A stretch of 64,000 nt of DNA from Gracilariopsis chorda (Eukaryota; Rhodophyta; Florideophyceae; Gracilariales; Gracilariaceae), in the NCBI GenBank assembly GCA_003194525.1, contig NBIV01000108.1, positions 148,555-212,554 of the forward strand. Direction: 5' to 3'. This document shows positions 1 through 10,900 of the stretch, one piece after another. Made by a program: the position numbers and the translations under genes. Within the stretch, counting starts at the first letter, position 1. Each line of letters opens with the position of its first letter. The notes beneath the pieces were generated by a model. That model searched no databases and was not told the origin of the DNA. It was given only the letters and a program-made list of their open reading frames with translations.

Positions 1-1701
1 GCTCAAAGCAATGGTCCTTTAATACAAATTTAAGAGTTTCACAACGTTGAGCTCAGAATGATACAAAATGCTCATTATGCGTACACCCTTCTTCTATACC
101 TGGTCTTTATTGTACTATCTTTACTGTACTGTCCTGACTTCTAATCGCCAGGCTCAGGAAGAACCATGCTTTTCACTACCCTTGCAACTTTGGGCTTTGA
201 AAATACTTACATACAGCTAGAGCTAGTGCCGAAATCTACCGATAAGCAAGTAGTACCTTTAGAAAAAAACAAATAGTCCAAGTTCGCATGTGCTTTTGGG
301 TCTTTAACTCTTAAAAGTGCCTAAGCACAAGTTGGGTTAGAATCGCCATATAAGCTAGTTTACGCGCTCAAGCACTATTATAGAAAACGTTAGAGAGCGA
401 CAGCATCGGCCATCTGACTGTTGCACTATGATATGAAAAAGACAGTACACTACGCAGATCAAAGCTTCGATGGATACAAACCAGTTTCAGCAGTTATACA
501 CCCTGATCTATCCCTTCTGTTGTTTAAGGTGCTCACGAAGAGTAGATAGCGGCTAACCTTAGTTGTTGAGAGATTGAGAAGGAATTATGATGAGTTCTAC
601 CACAGCATCGCAATTAGACATTGTGCGCCCATAAAGAAGAAGAAGAAGAAGTTTAAGGTGCCAATAATAAGAGGCTCCAAGTTTATGGCAAGAAGCGAAC
701 GCAAGTACATTGGCACTTGCTTTTCGTTGATAATACGAAGGTAGCAAAGGTAGAAGCTGGGATGGAACCAATCCGAGGAGGAGGGGATTGCGATTCAAGA
801 TTGCAAGCTTGTTCCTGAGTTGCAATTTTATTGCAATAGCTTTAATCCCTCACAATCCGATTACAATCTTCAATTATCAACGCAATGGCAGCCAAATCTT
901 TGATCTTGCAACCAGTTTCTATCTGCCTTCATCAGAGTTATCGTTTTCTGAAGTAATTCAGTATCCCAAAAACGAGGATTCACAAATTGAGCATGTCATA
1001 GTGAGATCTTTAGAAACAAATTAACAGGGTTACCATTGATATATATGTTAAGATGTCGAAGTAGAATACGTATCGGTCAGAGTATTGGGGCGCTTGTTCT
1101 AGAACTTTATGCTTTTGCGCATTCATGCTATGTATTACGCTAATGCTATCAAGTTGATAGAAGCAAAATGTAGCGAGTTCTGATACAACGGCTGTTAGCG
1201 ATTGCAACCTTAAGCAATCTGAGGAAAAGATTGTTTTGTACGAGCCCATCAGATTGCAATCTTTTTGCGCTTGAACAATCCCAAATTGCAATCCAATCGA
1301 TTGCGTTCCACCCCTGTGTACACTAGAGGGCCGCCTAATACCAGTCAACCTATTTTATTTGCGCTTGACAACAATACTGCTGCCCCAGCCAATGTATGAC
1401 TAATGAGCGTCCGAAGAAAGAATTGTTTTGAGTGAGATTGCTGAGCGGCATTCATTTGGTGTTGACATCGGATATGACTACTACAAGGCGGTCACTGAGC
1501 TTCCTTTTCGCGACTAGTAGAACTTAAGCATCGGAATAATAACAGCTTGCCATCATTCACCCTCATTGATGGTACAATCGTGAGTTTGTGAGAAGCAACA
1601 AGACTCCAGACACTCGCTGTGCAGAGCGAATACTGTGCGTACGCAGTCGCACCTTTACTGGATAACGGCGCAAGAACAAAAGAGAGCAAACAGCACCACA
1701 A
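1..1701. other. Gene-free stretch
   Basis: No ORF here resembles a protein. The stretch holds a short AAG microsatellite near 634-651 and clusters of the heptamer TTGCAAT and its complement near 800-840 and 1195-1300. I see no tRNA, rRNA or mobile-element ends. Confidence 0.6.
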
Positions 1702-2406
1702 ATGACCCGGTTTGAGCAGAAAACTACCGTTGGTACCACATTCGTAATAGCATTACTGATTCAGTCTTGTGGCGGTGTGCGATTTTATCTGAACGATCGA
1801 GAGAGAAGATGCTTCAACTTCGAGGCACAACACGGTGTTCGAGTTCTAGGGCATCGTTCCATAGCACATGGACGCGGTCAGGCCGAACTGTCGCTCGAGA
1901 TCAAGGCCGCGAACGGAAAAGTGGTGTACGAATCACATAGCGGTGATGCAAAGGACTCGATGTTTTCGTTCATAACACCTGCATTCGATGCACCACAACA
2001 CTACGAAGACTACGAATACGAAATGGAAGACCCGCACGCAGTGTTCGCAGCATGTTTAACCCTTTCGTTTCATGCATCTATGCATACTGCGAATGAGAAA
2101 CGTGCTGTTACGTTCTGGGTAGAGGTGGATGCACGAGGGTCTGGTGAATCAGCACAGGGACATGCAACTGGAGGTAGTATGATACGAGTGCAACAGTCAT
2201 TACGTCAGATGCAAAATACGTTGAAGACAGTTGCGATTGATTTGACTCATTTGCAAGCACGTGAACGAAGATTGGTGAAGCGAAACAAGGCCACTGCAGA
2301 GAGACTGAAGCTGTTTGCAGGTGTGTGTTTGACCGTGTTGATCGCAACGTCGTCACTGCAGTACATGCATTATAAAAAGTTGTTCAAGGCGAAGAAACTG
2401 TGCTGA
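1702..2406 (+). CDS. p24/EMP24 (GOLD-domain) cargo receptor
   Basis: This 234-residue protein has the p24 layout. A hydrophobic signal sequence covers about residues 10-24. A lumenal GOLD domain follows at about 28-150, with the two cysteines usual in the fold (in RRCFNF and AACLTL). A heptad region lies at about 165-200, then one membrane span (about 203-222) and a short basic tail. The tail ends in KKLC, a fitting KKXX dilysine signal for COPI retrieval. p24 proteins act as oligomeric cargo adaptors cycling between ER and Golgi. The ATG at 1702 gives the signal peptide directly. The gene converges on the IF-3 gene with an 84-bp gap. The p24 subfamily cannot be told by eye. Confidence 0.88.
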   Translation: MTRFEQKTTVGTTFVIALLIQSCGGVRFYLNDRERRCFNFEAQHGVRVLGHRSIAHGRGQAELSLEIKAANGKVVYESHSGDAKDSMFSFITPAFDAPQHYEDYEYEMEDPHAVFAACLTLSFHASMHTANEKRAVTFWVEVDARGSGESAQGHATGGSMIRVQQSLRQMQNTLKTVAIDLTHLQARERRLVKRNKATAERLKLFAGVCLTVLIATSSLQYMHYKKLFKAKKLC

Positions 2407-2490
2407 CGAGGTGGTACTCCGTGGGGCTTTACACAACTGAGCATTGCTTTCTGGGCAAAAGCAGAGGGAGACGAAGAGATCGAAGTGGAA

Positions 2491-3219
2491 TCATTCGTGG
2501 TGGTGCGTTTGTTCGGATGTGAGCTTCTCTCTCTGTTGTTTGGGTAAGGGCTGAATAAAAATGTGCAGCGGACGACGAGGTTGCTCGTGTTGTTCGGCGT
2601 CGGGCGGTTGTTCAAAGAGAGAATCGACAGTTCCGCCGGACGGAATGCCTTGAACAACTCCATAGGCCGAGAGCTGATGCGCGGCTTTGATAAGCGCTTG
2701 TTTAGCATCCCGTTTCAATTTACCGTGACCGCGTCTGAACTGGACATAAATCTTAACTCGATATCCCTCAAGCAAGAATCGCTGCGCATGTTGCATTTTG
2801 ATGTGCATATCATGCGGATCAGTGACAGGGGAGAATCGAATTTGCTTGAGCACGGATTGTTTCTTCTGCACTCGTTTCGCGTGTTTGGCGGCTTTGTCCT
2901 GCTGATATTGGCGTTTTTGTCGTTGCTGTTCGTACTGCTCGTAGTCGACGATGCGCACAACGGGCAGTGGGGCGTCTGTATCTGATTTGGATACGGTGAG
3001 TTGCATGAGATCCTTACCGGCTGTGCGGGCGCGATAAAGCGCGTCACGTCCAGACATGAGCCCGCAGTCCGAGCCGGACTCAGAAATGAGTCGCACGGAG
3101 GGGACATCGACCAGCGCATCGTTCAGACGAGGGGGAACGGGCCGCGTTGCGAAGGCGCGAGAAGACGCGCTTTGCAACGCCAGCGGCAAGCGGCGCAATG
3201 CAACAACGCGCACGGCCAT
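2491..3219 (-). CDS. Mitochondrial translation initiation factor IF-3
   Basis: This 242-residue protein starts with an Arg/Ala/Ser-rich presequence without acids (MAVRVVALRRLP...) that ends near a FATRP cleavage-like site. The IF-3 N-domain signature follows at about residues 30-105 (VRLISESG, GLMSGRDAL, VVRIVDYEQYEQQ). Then come a basic linker helix (about 105-125) and the C-domain with the FLLEGYRVKIYVQFRRGH motif. IF-3 proofreads the start codon and keeps the small ribosomal subunit free. The presequence points to the mitochondrion; a plastid cannot be excluded. The tail after residue 195 is rich in Gln and Pro and looks lineage-specific. The start ATG faces a divergent promoter shared with the next gene. 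Confidence 0.85.
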   Translation of the reverse strand: MAVRVVALRRLPLALQSASSRAFATRPVPPRLNDALVDVPSVRLISESGSDCGLMSGRDALYRARTAGKDLMQLTVSKSDTDAPLPVVRIVDYEQYEQQRQKRQYQQDKAAKHAKRVQKKQSVLKQIRFSPVTDPHDMHIKMQHAQRFLLEGYRVKIYVQFRRGHGKLKRDAKQALIKAAHQLSAYGVVQGIPSGGTVDSLFEQPPDAEQHEQPRRPLHIFIQPLPKQQREKLTSEQTHHHE

Positions 3220-3749
3220 ATCTCACACGGCCAGCTTCGCATCGGAGCGCGATCGCCGAGATGATCGCAGCACAATGTAGTGCAATGAATGGCCGAACGT
3301 TCACGATACAGGTACCTGTACCGTTGGTACAGTAGTACACGTACAGCCCCGCTGTAAGCATTTTAGAGAGTGTGCGCGAATGGACAGCTGGCGCAACGGA
3401 CCGCTTCGTAACGACGCTTTGCATGTTTGTGCGCGCGCGCCTCCCCCACACAACGCCCGATTGGCATTGGCACATCCCGCACGCGCTTCCGTCCGCATCC
3501 CCCACCCCCTTCCCATCCCCCTTCCCCACCCCGATCGGCGCATCGGCGCTTGCAGCGCTTCCTTTCTCTGCTGCTTCCCCGTCCACGTCCTACACCCCAA
3601 TATCCTCCGTCCATCCTCTCCTTCGTCCCTCCAACCTCCCTGCCCCCGCCCCACAGTCCCGTAACCCGCCCCTTGGCAGTTTGGCCTCCACCTCTCATCA
3701 CCCCTACCCCACACCCTTCCACCCCCCTCCGCCCTTGCTGCGACGCAAC
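3220..3749. promoter_or_regulatory. Divergent promoter with pyrimidine-rich leader
   Basis: This region separates the minus-strand IF-3 start (3219) from the plus-strand ATG at 3750. It holds a perfect 14-bp palindrome TACAGGTACCTGTA at 3307-3320. From about 3430 to 3745 the plus strand is strongly C/T-rich, as a 5' leader would be. ORFs can be read through that tract because it has few stops. I take them as artefacts. Confidence 0.5.
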
Positions 3750-4601
3750 ATGACTGCTCCCGCCGACGAACAACTCTTTGTCACCGCCGATCAACCCTTT
3801 GAAGAACCCGTTCATGATTCCGGTTACGACAGCTCAAGCGACTTCACAAGCGAGCTTGACGACAAAACCATCGAAACCGACACAACTCCCGAATCAACAC
3901 CCAGCACCAGCGCCCAAGCCATTCTAGATCGTCTTTCCCGCTTGGAGCACTCTCAACAGCAAATGATGCGCAAACTCAAGTCCGACCATGACAGCCAAAT
4001 GGCCGTGCTGCGCGACAAGCTCGAGCAAGCACAAAGTAAGCGTAAATATGCCGAAGAAACCGCTCTCGCTCAACCACTGCTCATGGCCGTCAATATGACC
4101 GAGGTCGAAGCAGCTGTACAGGCTGCCTCGCTCGCCGAACAAGAGTCCGCTTCCGCTCTCGAAGAGGCGAGAAAGGTTGCCGAGGAGGCTCGATTGGCCT
4201 CCGGAGGCATTCCTCAATCCGCCCGCGAAGCTACTAAGGAAGGCGACGTCGGATACGGCGCTGACAGCGAGTACATCATCAAGAAGGTCACCGTTAATCT
4301 CGACGAAGTGGAGCGTGCCATTAGCATTTCCTCTCTCATTAGTCTCTGTCGCGCTTTCGGTCGTCCAGATCCCAAGTATGGAAACGAAGTCTACTGCGCT
4401 GTCGTCCCGAAGAAGAAAGTTCGAGTGTCTGAACGCATGCTCCTCATTCACGCTCAAAAGTATTTGCCTACTGCTATGGTACCAAAGCGCTTCTTTTTCC
4501 TTCAGGATCTTCCTTCAGGCATCACCCGGAAAGCTCTGGCAGAGGCCCAAGCCCATGGCGATATGAACAAACTTGTTGGACTACCTGCCGTTGAGCAGTA
4601 G
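3750..4601 (+). CDS. Coiled-coil protein with a lone AMP-binding C-terminal domain
   Basis: The start is the first ATG (3750), giving 283 residues. The frame stays open back to 3372, but only through the pyrimidine-rich leader. Residues 1-50 are acidic and Ser/Thr-rich, and 55-154 are strongly heptad-like. Residues about 182-269 resemble the C-terminal lid domain of acyl-CoA synthetases: VERAISISS, FGRPDPKYGNEV, CAVVPKKK, YLPTAMVPKRFFF. The adenylating core is absent, and the usual TGK catalytic lysine motif is replaced by SGITRKAL, so catalysis alone is unlikely. A regulatory or partner subunit is possible. It lies 400 bp from menB; MenE of the same pathway is an acyl-CoA synthetase, but any link is speculation. 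Confidence 0.65.
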   Translation: MTAPADEQLFVTADQPFEEPVHDSGYDSSSDFTSELDDKTIETDTTPESTPSTSAQAILDRLSRLEHSQQQMMRKLKSDHDSQMAVLRDKLEQAQSKRKYAEETALAQPLLMAVNMTEVEAAVQAASLAEQESASALEEARKVAEEARLASGGIPQSAREATKEGDVGYGADSEYIIKKVTVNLDEVERAISISSLISLCRAFGRPDPKYGNEVYCAVVPKKKVRVSERMLLIHAQKYLPTAMVPKRFFFLQDLPSGITRKALAEAQAHGDMNKLVGLPAVEQ

Positions 4602-5002
4602 AGAAACAACCACCCCCCCTAATCATTCTCACTCAAACATTCCCAAACGCTTCCAAACTCGCCCACCCCTATGCACAACCTCGTTCTCTCCTACCTTTCC
4701 CTTCCCCTCCTCGTTTACTCCGTATAGTGCCCAAGCTGTTTTGCCTTTATTCGAACGAGCCCGTTTCTGGGTTCATGCTAAGCAAAACTATCAGAAGAGC
4801 ATCAACATATTTCGTGAGCAGAGTTGCTCAGTCTTGGTTCTCGCCTGCAACCTGCTCAACTGTTATGTTTGCTTCGTTTTCGCAAGTCGCAGATATTGTA
4901 AAAAAGAAAGCGCTTTTACGAATGCGCAAACACTCCTTTTTGTTTTGGTACTACACAACATGAGTCCTCCGTTATCGTACCAAGGCGTGTGCCTTCTACG
5001 TT
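4602..5002. other. Intergenic region between convergent genes
   Basis: It holds the 3' flanks of the coiled-coil gene (plus) and menB (minus). The first 150 bases continue C-rich after the stop. I see no further gene; the ORF that crosses it has no recognisable content. Confidence 0.5.
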
Positions 5003-5959
5003 TCAAAGACGTGCTGTTCGAGCTACCTGCTGTGAAGAAGATCGGTTTTGCGTGTTTGATTCCTCTATCACAAACGATCCGAATCGCGGTTTTCGTTTCT
5101 CCAAAAAGGCATTCTTCCCTTCTTTCCCTTCCTCCGATTGATAGAACAGTCTAGTTGCTTCACCTGCCAGCTGACTCAACCCGCTGTGACCATCCCCATC
5201 AGCATTCATCGCCGCCTTTAGACACGCAATCGCTGTTGGGCTTTTTTCAAGGATCTCTCTACACCACTTGACTGTCTCAATCTCTAGTTGCTCAAGTGGT
5301 ACAACAGTGTTCACCAATCCCATCTGTAACGCCTGTTTCGCGTCGTATTGTCGACATAAGAACCATATCTCACGTGCTCGTTTCTGCCCTACGATTCTTG
5401 CCATGTACGAACTGCCGTATCCGCCGTCAAAACTTCCCACTTTTGGTCCTGTTTGTCCGAACCGTGCATTATCCGCCGCAATGGTCAAGTCGCAAACCAT
5501 GTGAAGAATATGTCCGCCTCCAATTGCGTACCCGGCAACCATTGCTATTACCACTTTCGGCAGACGACGCATCATTACGTGCAGGTCGAGTACGGCCAAA
5601 CGGGGAATGCCATCATCTCCAACGTAACCACCGTGGCCACGAGCAGATTGATCTCCCCCAGAGCAAAATGCGCGATGGCCCTCGCCGGTGAGGATTACAG
5701 CTCGGATTGAAGGCATATCTCGCGCGTAACGAAAAGCGTGCTCCAGTTCCAGAAGCGTTAGAGGACGAAAGGCATTATGTACTGCTGGTCGCGCAATCGT
5801 GATTTTCGCAATACCATCAGAAGATATTTCAACGCGGACGTCTTCGAACTTTGATAATGACCGAATGTGTACGGGTGTCCAAGTGCAAGCTGGTGCAATT
5901 ATTGTCTTTGTATCTTGCAAAGATAGAGAGGAATGTAGTCCGTATTTGGTGGAAGGCAT
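5003..5959 (-). CDS. menB: 1,4-dihydroxy-2-naphthoyl-CoA synthase (MenB)
   Basis: MenB closes the second ring of o-succinylbenzoyl-CoA to give DHNA-CoA in phylloquinone/menaquinone synthesis. The 318-residue crotonase-fold protein shows the family motifs in order: FCSGGDQ and RGHGGY (substrate loop), [10 protein letters not shown] (oxyanion hole and the Gly of bicarbonate-type enzymes), [16 protein letters not shown], and [13 protein letters not shown]. The match to bacterial and cyanobacterial type enzymes is very close. Compared with them it has an extra N-terminal stretch of about 35 residues and a C-terminal Ser/Arg-rich tail of about 22 residues. That tail ends ARL, which fits the peroxisomal PTS1 consensus; plant MenB is also peroxisomal, though through PTS2. 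It diverges from the menF-menD gene. Confidence 0.95.
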   Translation of the reverse strand: MPSTKYGLHSSLSLQDTKTIIAPACTWTPVHIRSLSKFEDVRVEISSDGIAKITIARPAVHNAFRPLTLLELEHAFRYARDMPSIRAVILTGEGHRAFCSGGDQSARGHGGYVGDDGIPRLAVLDLHVMMRRLPKVVIAMVAGYAIGGGHILHMVCDLTIAADNARFGQTGPKVGSFDGGYGSSYMARIVGQKRAREIWFLCRQYDAKQALQMGLVNTVVPLEQLEIETVKWCREILEKSPTAIACLKAAMNADGDGHSGLSQLAGEATRLFYQSEEGKEGKNAFLEKRKPRFGSFVIEESNTQNRSSSQQVARTARL

Positions 5960-7976
5960 CGCGTATAAGACTTCAGCCGAATAGTCACAGGAAGTTCTTT
6001 ACACTTTTCAGGTAGGCGGAGTTGTCAGAAGCATGTAATTCCCCAGATCAGATTTGGATATGCAAAGTGAGTACAGAGTCTGTACTATAGACCGTCGCTG
6101 AATAACGGAAGCTAGCTCCCGTGAGCAGAAGGTTACCTGCTTGAGTCCCGTTCACTCGATAGAGAGAAGATGCGCCACGAAACAATCGTATACACACTGT
6201 GTTGTAAACCTGAATGAGCGGCCTACCTCACGTAGGATCCGGATCCTCCGGACCTTTCTCTTTGAAAATGCTCCTTATCTGAAATCTAGGGGCTTCGCAT
6301 CAAATTGTAAGCATAGAACGTGGACCAACGCAGGGCCTTGGCGTTTGTCCTTGCAAGCCTTAGTTGTTTTCCTCTGCAACGATGAGCTTGATGCGCGAGG
6401 TATTGGGTTGAAGAAACCTCGCCAATCTCTGAGATAGTTCCTAGGATGCCTTGGTTGCCTCGACCACAGGACACGAAATGGTACGCGTAACTTTAGTAGG
6501 CCTGAGAATAGCGCAGGGAATGTTTCGCTGTCAAGATGGGTCGTTGTCTGGTATCGCAGGATGCACAAAGGGTATATGCTCACCTACTGGCACTAACCAT
6601 TCCCTATGCTCTCAGGCTGCCCGCTCGACACATGATAGTTTCTGAGTTTCTGATTGTAACCTTCGATGAACGGCGATCTCGTATCAATGCGACCGCGACT
6701 GGACGTTTACGAACTTCGTTCGGTACAAAGGTGTATAATGTTATAATGGTATGACAGTTTCAAGTTTTGTTACCTCATGCAGACAATGACGATGCTCTTG
6801 GTATCTTTGCACCCTTGTATCTAAGATAGTCCGCGAATAAAACGTGGTCGTTTCAGATTCTGAAGAAACGATACAGAAGAGTGTACCTTTTTACCAACGG
6901 TAAAAAGGGAAGATAAAGTGTGCAGAAGACGACAATACGCTATGGATGCGATGGAAGGCAGGTCTTTCTTTGGATGTGCAATGTTGGAGGACTACAGTAC
7001 CGCCATACACTTCGGCAAAGTAGAGTATCTATGCCTTCAAGGCCGAGTTTCGGAAGGCTACCGTAGCCTCTCAACGTGACTCTCGTCGTTACAGGATGGA
7101 CTACCATTGGTACAAAGGTAACTGTTAGTTCGGACTCCGATCTTCGGAGCTCTCATCAGATGTCGGGTGAGCTCACAGAACAGAGACAGGTCGCTACGTG
7201 TATCTTTCTGCACAAATTTCTCCAGGATACCGTACCCGTATTAAGGGCTAACCCTTTGGCTCTATAAACCCTGGTACAGCAATAACAACAGTCGCGGTTG
7301 TTATTGCTGTATCAGAGTTACGTAAGAAGTTGTGCTACAGATACTAGTACACGCAGGGACTCCAAAGCCATCCATCGTTCAGATCAATTCGCCAACCAGC
7401 CCTCCCAATACCGGCAATAACAACGAGCTAGGTCCAGGTCAGTTGGAGACGGTCGCAATAGCTGTTCCATCTTCAGTCTACATATACGGCTTTTCCCTAA
7501 ACGTACTTCAAAGTCTGAAGTTCAAACCTTCTCTGGGACTACATAACTGCATGAAGCCATAGAGACTAAGGCCTGAGGCGATGCTGCTTAGAACATTTTC
7601 CGGGGCTCACAAACACAAGAATCAAAACAACACCACACACCTCCATTATCGCTTATAAGGTTTCCAGTCTTCTTGCGTGACGTTTACAGACTTGTGGAAC
7701 CCTTCTGGCTGTAAGAGTTATAACCTTAATCCGATAGGTAACGTTGCGAAGGGCATAGGGATAAAGGACAGCCCCCAAACCTCATAGACAAAGTATTGCA
7801 TGGTTTACAAGAGTTTTCGTTTCGAGCCGCGCATGTCGTGTAGTGCTTGCATTTTCGCCTGCTGTTCCTTGAATCGCAGTAATAATATCAGTTTGGGGCT
7901 TTATTCGAAATCCTGAAGAGTTGTGTTAGAAGGCTTATTGATCCTTGGACAGGGGACTCACAAAGGAGCACTCGTC
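5960..7976. promoter_or_regulatory. Long divergent intergenic region of menB and menF-menD
   Basis: About 2 kb separates the two divergent starts. No protein is recognisable in it. It contains a 12-bp palindrome GGATCCGGATCC near 6235, a strong hairpin at 7271-7315, and two copies of GGTACAAAGGT (6722-6732 and 7109-7119). An upstream exon carrying a transit peptide for menF-menD could lie here, but I cannot support one. Confidence 0.45.
7271..7315. repeat. 19-bp-stem hairpin
   Basis: Arms 7271-7289 and 7297-7315 pair over 19 positions with one G-T wobble and a 7-base loop (AGTCGCG). The inner 15 pairs are perfect. It lies in the men intergenic region, about 660 bp before the menF-menD ATG. 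It is too long to expect by chance in one place. Its role is unknown. Confidence 0.75.
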
Positions 7977-10900
7977 ATGACTGAGCAACTTTCTATATCG
8001 TTTCAGTGTGCGTTGAACAAACTGTGGGACTGGACTGAGTATGCTGCATGTCGTATCGGAGAAGCTGAAGAATCTGGAAGCCAATATCCTAGGGCTCATC
8101 GCAAACGAATTCAAATTGAAGTATGTTTTAAAACAGCCCTTGTATGGTTGCGAGCTCAACCGCATGCTCAAAAGCTGTACTTCCGTAGCCGTGATAACAC
8201 CTTTGAGATAGCGGCAGTCGGCTTTTCTCATGTGTCATCCGATGATGTTTTCAGGAAACAAACCCATCAAGACTTGGTGTCCATTCTCAACCCAGAACAC
8301 CCAGAAATGAAGTTCTACGGAGCCTCTCGCTTTGATTCTTTAGCCGAAAATGCCACTGATCTGGAATGGCAAGATTATTCGGGCTACACTTTTGTCCTCC
8401 CTGCCGTAGAGCTATATCGCGACGTTACTAATGATTTTTATCTTGCAGTGAACTACTACCCCCCTTCCGGGATTTCAGTTTTGTTTGAGGCACTGAGAGT
8501 GCTTGTGCCACTTGCAACATATTTGCAAACAGCACGTCAGTCGTCATTGATCCCGACTGCAGACCAAGTACTAGATTTGCCCGGCTATGGTTCTTGGGAA
8601 GCCTCAATGGAGAGAATCTTGAAACATCTGAAGGATAAGCAGTATCATAAGCTTGTTCTTGCGCGACGTAAGGTATTTGAATTCCAAGATATGGCTAGAC
8701 CTGACCCGATTCATGTTCTTGCGGCGCTTGACGAGACCGATAAGAAACGGCACGTGATTAAATCGAAAACTAGCCCTCAAAATCTATCACGCATAGACAC
8801 CGGCAGTGTGGAAAGCTGTAGAGAAGGTCTTTATGCGTCTCGCGACGCGAATATCTTAGAAGAGACTTGTGATGTGCAGAGAAGCTATGCATTTTGTCTA
8901 CAAGTTGCCGACGGCAGAGCTTTCATAAGTCACACACCAGAAACGCTGTTTCGAATAGCAGGAGGGGAATTGAAGACTGAAGCCTTGGCTGGGACAGTCC
9001 GCCGAGGTCCCGACGAAGAAGAAGCATTCGAAATAGGTCAGCTGTTTAGCGAGAAGAACCTGGACGAACATGGATTTGTTGTTAGACATGTTACGAATAC
9101 GCTATCAGAATGCAACTTAGATGCAGAGACCTGGGGGCCGCATGTTAGAAAACTTGCACGCCTGATGCATCTAGTAACGAATATTGAAAGTCGAATACCA
9201 TATACACCTTCATGCATATCGGATACAATATACCAAGTATTGCATCGCTTGCACCCGACGCCAGCCGTGTGCGGTGCACCATGCGAGAAAGCACGTTCCG
9301 AAATACGTGAGCTCGAGGGATTTGATCGCGGACTCTTTGCAGGACCTCTTGGCTGGTTTTCTCGTGACGCCGCGGAGTTCTGCGTTGCTATTAGGTCCGC
9401 TGTGTTTTATGGCAATAAAGTGGTGGCTTTCGCAGGGAGCGGAATTGTGCCTGGTTCAGAAGCTAAGTCGGAGTGGGACGAGACGGAGTTGAAGATGTCA
9501 GCCTTCTCGGACCTATTCTCTATCCGTTCTGAAATGGATTATTTGTCAAACAACTGTCAAACAGGAATAGTTCAACACGGCCTAACCAACGGATTCCAAA
9601 ATAGTGCTGAGGATTCATTTCCTAGTGATCGAAAGACTGGGGCATTCACGATCAGTTCGTCAGTTCGCGACAATTGTCTTGTACGTATTCAACATCTAAC
9701 GATGAATTCAGAACACGAAAAGTCTGCCAAAACTCTGCCTCTTCGGTCCATCGAAACCAGGGTAGGTACCAGTGGCGGACAAATGAGCGCTGTAGTCTCC
9801 CAGCTCGGGAAGCTGCCCAACCTAAATGCTGTGTGGTCATTCTGCTGTGTTGAAGAGTTGTGCAGGAATGGAATTGATACTTTCTTCATTGCCCCTGGAT
9901 CTCGTTCCGCACCACTCGCGGTTGCTGTTGTGACATCACGCCATGCCAGGTACTTTGTCAGTCATGACGAGCGTGGTGCGGGTTTCTTAGCTGTTGGTTA
10001 CGCAAGGGGGACAAGTCGTGCGGCAGTTGTGATCACCAGTTCAGGGACAGCGGTTGCAAATCTGTTACCGGCTGCTGTCGAAGCATATTCTGATTCGCTT
10101 CCTGTCATCCTCTTGACTGCAGACAGACCTCCAGAGCTTCGAGACATAGGAGCAAATCAAACAATTGACCAAGTTGGAGTTTTCGGAAAGTACGTGCTTT
10201 GGTCAGTAGATGTTCCATGTCCTTCGGAAGAAATTCCTTTGGGCTACCTTCTCAAGAGAGTTGACACTGCTGTTCGCATGAGCGGGAGCTTTACTTGTTC
10301 AAGACAGCAGCAACCACAGGGTCCTGTGCATATTAATATGATGTTCCGAGAGAACCTTGCGCCGGACGAACAAGTATGGAACAGATCGTACCTACGGACT
10401 GCTGGTAGTAGATGGCTCAAGTCTCTGTGCCCCTCCACAACTTATCAGGCAGGGGGCGTGAAAGCGACACAAACATATATAGAGAGGAAACGACCTTCGA
10501 CCTTCCTCTTACACCATGGTTTCTCTGTGCTATTGAAAAGTGTTATGAATGAATACAAGGGTGTCATTATAACAGCTGGCGGTTGTGGTGCGGTTCGAAC
10601 GGAGGGCGAGGTCATAGCTTTGCGCGAGATTGCTAGTCTGCTGGACTGGCCTGTGATATCCGATGTGTGCGGTGGACTTCGGCTGGGGACGGACGTCCCA
10701 AACGTTATTCATTATGCTAATCTCATGTTCAGCTCAGCATTCTTCAGAAGCCAACACTCTTTTCGAGTGGTACTGCAATTTGGGGAACGAATCACCTCCA
10801 AGAGTATTTTGAAGCTAATCGAGGAATGTAGTCGGGACAATGAATCTTTTCTTCATGCGCTGGTGTCGCCAAGTTCAAAGTGTTCAGACAGTGCATTAAC

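Noticed and set aside
3372-3749. In-frame extension upstream of the coiled-coil gene
   Set aside because: It begins at GTG and runs through a C/T-rich tract. The ATG at 3750 is a better start.
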